The translations under genes and the position numbers were made by a program. Source: Tricholomella constricta (lineage: Eukaryota > Basidiomycota > Agaricomycetes > Agaricales > Lyophyllaceae). Taken from it: DNA of 22,364 nt. Numbering within the stretch: position 1 is the stretch's first letter; every line of letters begins with the position of its first letter. Under the pieces are notes generated by a model, which had not been told where the DNA came from, did no database searches, and saw nothing but the letters and a program-made list of their open reading frames with translations. Below are positions 17,329-22,364 of this stretch, one piece after another. The stretch is from contig JAACJP010000083.1 of NCBI GenBank assembly GCA_013368375.1, positions 1-22,364 of the forward strand, read 5' to 3'.

Positions 17329-20300
17329 ATGCCTCCCAAGAATGGAAAATCGAGTAGTAACAAGTACGTCCATTGTTTCCCTCTATATACGCTTCCCTGA
17401 TCTACTATCATTTTTGTAGTCGATCTGCAAATAAGGTCGACAAGATGGTCACTGAGTATGTGTTTCTCTTACTCCCCCTGCTCCCAGCTCTCTCAACGTC
17501 GTCCTGTTAGATCGTCCCAAGACATTGCTGCGTATGTTATTCGTCCGATGGCCTTATTGTAATTTAATTATCCATCTCCACTCGTCCCGCTTCAGGGCTA
17601 TCGAGCGCGCCTTCTCCTCTGGGCCTAGGTACGTCTTCCACCTCCACCTCCACCTATCTTTCTCACCCATTTTAATAGCGCGATTCATGTTCCATCTAAA
17701 AGACAAAAACGCAAACCTAGTGACCTTGAACCGGATAGCGACATGTAAGCCCCATCTCTGACACTGTTTTGACCCGTCCACTTACATGTCGTTATAGTGA
17801 GATCGTGGAGGGCCCGGCCACTCCTTCTCCGTCAAAGAAAAAAAGGGAGATACTAGGTAATCCTGATGCCCCCGCTGGCGCCACAAAGCGCGCCACACCC
17901 AAAATGGCTACACTTCTGTACGCATGCTGTTCTACTTCGTGCAGCTCTATCTCACTAACGAGCTATATAGCGAGATGATCGACAGTGTTGTCGTTATGGG
18001 CACTGGTGTTGATCCTCCTTCTGCTAGGTTGGCATTTTTATTCATTTCCCGGCAGGCTGTATTGACTCCTCGCTTCAGCTCTCGCCTGTCGCTGTAAGTG
18101 CATATTTATATTATTCCAGGTCCCTGTATATTTACTCTGGGTTTCAGCCGTCCCAAAGGAAAACAGACCAGGAATGCGCAGCCGCATGGGAGCCTCGAAG
18201 CCTCGACCCTGGGGTATGCTCCTTCGGCTCTAAGTTTTATGCGTACATTTACAATGGTTACCTTGCCCAGTGCTCCCCTGACCATTGCGGATGCCGAATC
18301 GCCATTGGAGTCCGCGCCTGCACTTCTTAGGTAATACCAGCTTCTGTCGTACGATCACAAGTTATGGGCACTGATTTTCCCTTCTCTCTGGGCTTCAGCC
18401 CTGCAGGACGCCCCATGTAAGAATTTCTGCATTCGTTTCCGCCTCTCTATTCCTAAACTTTTACCTGTTGATATAACCAGTCGCTTAAAGTCAAAGTCTG
18501 AGAAGGCACGGTTGGCTGAGCAGTCAGCATCGCCTATGTACGTTCTTTCACCGGTTTGTTGTTATCTTTTATTTATCAACCTTTTACTTAAGTAAACCTG
18601 TCAAGAAAACGCTTGAACAAGTCCAAGCCAAAGCTGCTCTCATGGCAGCGGAACGGGAGTCTTATCCAGGGTGTGTACGTCTACCGACCCTTTTGAGTTC
18701 GGTTTTCTGACTTCTTGCAAGGACTAACATTGAACACATGGTAACGATGAAGTCCGACGATCCCTCTTTTGGCTATTCCGAAGACGATCTCCCGGACGTC
18801 AATACGTATGTTTTTGTTATCCTTCATCTATCTACCTAACGTTCTTATAATTAGGATGTTTAGTCCATCATCTGGATCCAGCCGCGCCAAAGGGTCTCGA
18901 TTCAATTTACCTGATTCTGACAAAGAGAGCATTGTTGATGCTCCTCAGTGAGTCTACTTTATCGTTCTTCGGCTCTGACACCTTTTCAATATATTGTGGC
19001 ATCATATAGGCCTGCAGCTGACATAAACCCATTCATGGATGTCGAGGCGCAGGAATCGGATGGCAATTCCGAGGAAGGTCGCTCGGGCGATGAGGTCCTG
19101 TCCGAAGCCGATAGCGCTCAAGGCGCCAGCGACGCTCAGTCGCAGTCAGACGTTGGTGCCTCGGATGCGGGTAGTGACGCCAGCGTTGGCAACGCTACGG
19201 TCAGTCAGACCGCCGACGATGTCGACTTCGACGCAGTCATGCAGCCGTCCCTATGGGACGACCAGCCCGGTTTGATCCAGGACTACAAGCAGCTCCCATT
19301 CCTCAAGTACGTTTCTATTGTCCTTTCCATTGAATCTAACTAAGGCCCGACCAGAACTTTCTACGATATCGCTCCGTATAGCGATGGCGGCCGAGGCGAC
19401 GTTGAATCCCAGCGCTGCTCGCTTGAGAGCGTCTCCCAGGAAATGCCTGTTGCGGCTATTGCGTGCGCGAAACCTCTCCCTGTTGCTGATGCCCGTTGAC
19501 CATGACCCATCTCAGGTATTTCGTTGCGGGTCTAAAGTTCGTGCGCTCAGGCTGCTACGTGAATACGGCCCGCGTCGACCCCCGCGAACTTGTCGTTGAC
19601 CCCGCAGGTCGCCTCAGGATTGCGGACGGCCGCCGCCCCCTTGCGATTGGTATTATGATGGGTGTTGTTTCTGAGAGCTCCTTGTTCACACCACCCGTGA
19701 TGAACACTGCACGCACGCCCACCAATATTCATCGCATCTCCCCCCCGCCCCATGAGCCAGGAATTCCGCCGCGACACCTCGGTATGGGGGCTCCTTTTCA
19801 AGTTCCCTCAGCCTGTCATAATGGGCCCTACGTCTGGTCTTGGCTTTAGTTTCTCTACCTATGGGGAGGGGAGGGGTCCTCAGTCTTTCCAGACTGCGCG
19901 GGCTGCTAGCTGTAAGTTAATCGTTACTCGTTCTCAACTGTTCTCACTCTATATTCTCCATTACAGCCACCAACGCGCCTACCACTCCTCAGAAGAAGAA
20001 GTCATCTATCACCTTTTCTGTAAAGTCTCCAGTGGCTGCCCAAGCGATGGCCATCTCAGCAAATCCAATCGCATATGAAGACACTGGTGAGTGACATTTT
20101 TTTGCAGCTCTCTGAGTTGGGCTAACTATGTGGTTACAGTGCCTGTGTATGATGGACGCCCCAGCAAGACCAACAAGGGATTTGCGTTCACAGACGCGGA
20201 CTTCCTTGCCCTTGCGAAGTGGCCCCGCTTCCTCAACAACGATACTGAGCTGCCCAATGACTCGGTGGTCGCCGTAGGCTATACTGTCAAGACCTACGGT

Positions 20301-20423
20301 TCTGGTACCGTTTACCTTTCGTCGAATGTCCAGTTCGTCATTGTCCTCAGCGCCCCTGGCTTTAATCCTGCATCGGGCTCGGAGAAGGCTGTTGCTAGAA
20401 AGCGCGGGGCGGAGTCTGGTTGA
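17329..20423 (+). CDS. 21-exon protein with serial phase-2 small exons and a C-terminal conserved region
   Basis: Exons: 17329-17363, 17420-17455, 17511-17531, 17596-17628, 17679-17744, 17798-17917, 17971-18027, 18079-18093, 18148-18213, 18271-18330, 18399-18416, 18481-18537, 18593-18670, 18722-18805, 18855-18947, 19010-19306, 19355-19462, 19516-19696, 19761-19911, 19967-20086, 20140-20423; 659 residues. The N-terminal part (MPPKNGKSSSN...) is Ser/Pro/Lys/Asp-rich and disordered, with basic patches (PSKRQKRKP, TPSPSKKKRE). The C-terminal half looks folded: DAVMQPSLWDDQPGLIQDYK, YFVAGLKFVRSGCYVNTARV, EFRRDTSVWGLLFKFPQP, GFSFSTYGEG and FTDADFLALAKWPRFL. All introns up to 19515 are phase 2. The intron at 19697-19760 is doubtful: a one-base change in the C7 run at 19740-19746 would instead give continuous coding. 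Function unknown; nuclear location inferred from basic patches. Confidence 0.75.
17636..17657. repeat. CCACCT triplet-type run inside an intron
   Basis: (TCCACC)n run in the pyrimidine-rich part of the intron 17629-17678; of little note beyond serving as a polypyrimidine tract. Confidence 0.5.
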
Positions 20424-20722
20424 TGGGTGGTTTGGCAAGGGCTCCTTCGGGCACGGTGGGATTCAGTTGGCGAGGACTGCATGTCGTTCTTCTAGCGTTA
20501 CTCCTGCTAGTTTACGTGCCTTGTCGTCACTTGTATCATAGTCTGCTGTGCCTGTAGCGGCGCCTTCTCTTGTGATTCAAAAATTGCATCACCTTTGACA
20601 TCAGCGCCGTAGGCACGACATGCATGAAGTTTCCGATTGACTATGACTCCTTTCTTCCCATTTCTTTCTTTGAATGTACGATATATTGTCAGAGCATGTA
20701 TTCTAGCGCAATGTCCACAAGT
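20424..20722. other. Shared 3' region of two convergent genes
   Basis: 299 bp between the stops at 20423 (plus) and 20723 (minus). No coding sequence seen; should contain both 3' UTRs. Confidence 0.5.
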
Positions 20723-22339
20723 CTAATTCATTTCCTCCCGGTACCATTCGCCCCGTGCTACGACCGCTGTACGAGTTCCAACCGTATGCTTTACAAGTGT
20801 GTTCTTGAGAGTATACTTGATGCGGGTCGGGCAGTAGCCGCATTTGTGGGAGAGCTGCACTGCCTGTTTCTTGTTGCGCATTTTTACATCGACGGGCTTG
20901 CCCCATGCTTTGAACGTGTTGCAAGCGGGGCAGCTATACGGTGCGGGCTCGCCAAACGGTTTGATTCCCTGATGGGCCCATACGTACCGAATGGTGGGCT
21001 TGTCCTTTTCGAGCTTGTATACGTCAGTGTGAGCGCCAACGATCTGGAGATCGTCAAGGACCGCATCCCATCGTCGTTCATGGATAAACCACGAAATCGA
21101 CGCAGTTTGAAGGAGCGGGTTGGTGAGCGCGGGCTGCAGGACTTTCTGGCCAAAGGCCATAACCCAGGAGAAGTGTCCGCTGTAGTCGTTTAGCTAGGGC
21201 ATATGACGTAAATACAAAGACTTACAGGTCCGCAAATGCCTTCAGGTCCTTGTAGGCATCCTTGTTGGTAACAATAGCCCCGCAGACTAACATGGTTAAA
21301 GTATTCCGCTTTCCCTCGTCGAAGAATGCGGTCAGAGATGACGGAAACAGTTGTTTTAGTACCTGAAATATTATTTCAGTAACCTCCGACTATCTTTCCA
21401 ATAATATGCATGTATACCGAGGATACATCCGTCGCCCCCCGCAGCCAACGGTGAAATGAAGGTCTCCACGACTTGGATCGCTATGATCCGTGAAGTATAC
21501 GGCGAAGTTTCGGAACCTATCATCTCATTGTATTTAGCACGTCCTCGCGAACTTGTCATTGCGGCTCACTTCTTCAGATCTCCTTCCTTCAACCGAAGCA
21601 CGAGCCTGTCGATTTTTTTGTTATAGTCCTCAAACCCTTGGTCTTCTCCGAGGTCCCAGGGTAAGTCCACGAAGGCAACGTTCTTGGGAAGGAACGGGGC
21701 AATGTTATGATACACTGTCCTAGCGGAATCGCCGACGGGATCTACGGACGCCAGCCGCACAGAAATTATCACAAGAGCTGGAGAGCTGCAGAACGCAAAG
21801 GCCTCGCGAGTGGTGGGCGTCGCCTTTAAACGCGTAGCTTCCTTCGCATTAGGAAATCCCTGCATCAACGAATTTAGGACACGTCCGATTATGTGTAAAC
21901 GTGACGAACTCACGCGGTAGGGCCCCATCTCCTTGTCATTTTTCTGGCGCGACTCAAGGTGGCATGGTGGGCACTGGAACGGTTCATCTTCGCTCAAGGT
22001 CTGAGGAAATGTAATGCAATCTCCACAGATAACCCTTACACAGGTGGAGCACTTAATGAGCGTGCCTCCATTCCTGCAGCCAGCGCAAAACTTTGCCGGG
22101 GGGATTAACACTGAATTTACGGACCGTGAGTTGGGAGAACGTACTTCATTGTGGCCGTCCTGCCGAACTTCGACCATATCCTGTGAGGTTGCAACGCCCA
22201 CATCCTCTACTGCCTCAACGGTTGCCTTGTTGAGCCGGGCTGAACGTCTACTTTCAGTCTCCTCGTCAGCCGGGGCCTTGCGCTTCTTGCTCATTGCCTC
22301 GTCAGCCGGGGCCTTGCGCTTCCTGCTCGTCGCGGGCAT
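20723..22339 (-). CDS. PHD-like zinc-finger protein with C-terminal CxxC-CxxC region
   Basis: Exons 22339-21914, 21859-21570, 21516-21418, 21362-21226 and 21179-20723; about 469 residues. N-terminus: basic, with a 12-residue duplication (KRKAPADE twice) and RRSARLNK. Residues 85-127 carry a PHD/RING-like finger: CAGC-x8-CSTC-x4-CGDC-x14-CPPCH; Cys stands where PHD fingers usually have His. Then NFAVYFTDHSDPSRGD, TLTMLVCGAIV and HFSWVMAFGQKVLQPALT, a pattern I know from an agaricomycete multigene family, and a CPAC...CGYC pair near the C-terminus. The summed exons are one base short of a whole frame. A missing base in the six-base G run (C run 21435-21440 on the plus strand) restores it exactly; otherwise a weak 87-nt intron (donor GTTGGC) would be needed. 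Chromatin or nucleic-acid binding is inferred from the finger only. Confidence 0.8.
22261..22332 (-). repeat. 36-bp tandem duplication in the PHD-like gene
   Basis: CCTCGTCAGCCGGGGCCTTG occurs at 22261 and 22297, 36 bp apart, coding two copies of (S/A)-x-KKRKAPADE in the N-terminal basic tail. Confidence 0.85.
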
Positions 22340-22364
22340 TTTGGATGGTGGGACGACAAGTGCC

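Noticed and set aside
18094..18119. 26-nt intron ending at ATTCCAG
   Set aside because: Too short to splice; the 54-nt intron ending at 18147 is in frame and follows the same phase as its neighbours.
19463..19515. Frameshift between PVADAR and MTHLRYF in the 21-exon gene
   Set aside because: A 53-nt phase-2 intron (GTGCGC...TCAG) explains the frame change without any mutation.
1..22364. tRNA and rRNA genes
   Set aside because: No cloverleaf with matching acceptor, D and T arms was found; the tRNA-like bases at 3708-3727 fit a primer site only.

Overview
The window looks like nuclear DNA of a mushroom-forming basidiomycete (Agaricomycetes). Genes are broken by short GT-AG introns of about 39-91 nt, many with a CTNAY-type branch site. 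The recognisable families fit too: an RLM1/MEF2-type MADS factor, an F-box protein, MYND and PHD-like zinc-finger proteins, a Copia-type gag relic and a type I Baeyer-Villiger monooxygenase relic. No species can be named. All exon models were assembled by hand from reading frames and splice signals; no transcript or database evidence was available.

Layout. 1-907: decayed end of a low-complexity gene with a 102-bp internal duplication. 908-2490: gene-poor DNA with simple repeats. 2500-3950: frameshifted Copia-like gag fragment, a possible primer-binding site and LTR-like DNA with two strong hairpins (minus strand). 3950-5293: F-box gene with one frameshift (minus). 5874-7758: intact six-exon MADS-box gene (minus). 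8380-8863: small three-exon gene of unknown function (minus). 9726-9887: possible small ORF. 10085-10570: about three tandem copies of a 170-bp intron-plus-exon module. 10762-11145: Baeyer-Villiger monooxygenase pseudogene (minus). 11530-12160: short GARxGAGRK-type gene, probably the truncated leader of a larger transposon-like family protein.

12442-22339 is a dense run of six spliced genes. A canonical MYND protein (minus) and a MYND-like protein (plus) are head to head, and their first coding exons overlap by 65 bp. Next comes a 64-residue two-exon gene (minus). Then a gene with a conserved-looking GDI(I/V)E-x-QVSFVVVPLKG core (minus, N-terminus damaged) lies divergently from a 21-exon gene (plus). 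That plus gene faces, tail to tail, a PHD-like finger gene (minus) with one apparent missing base. The 21-exon gene stands out: its N-terminal part is built from small exons, and all 15 internal exons up to 19462 are divisible by three and bounded by phase-2 introns.

The MADS factor can be placed in a pathway by homology (cell-wall-integrity MAPK output). The zinc-finger and core-domain genes of the right half are lineage-specific families without a function I can assign. Their tight head-to-head and tail-to-tail packing suggests shared promoters, or travel together, but this is inference.
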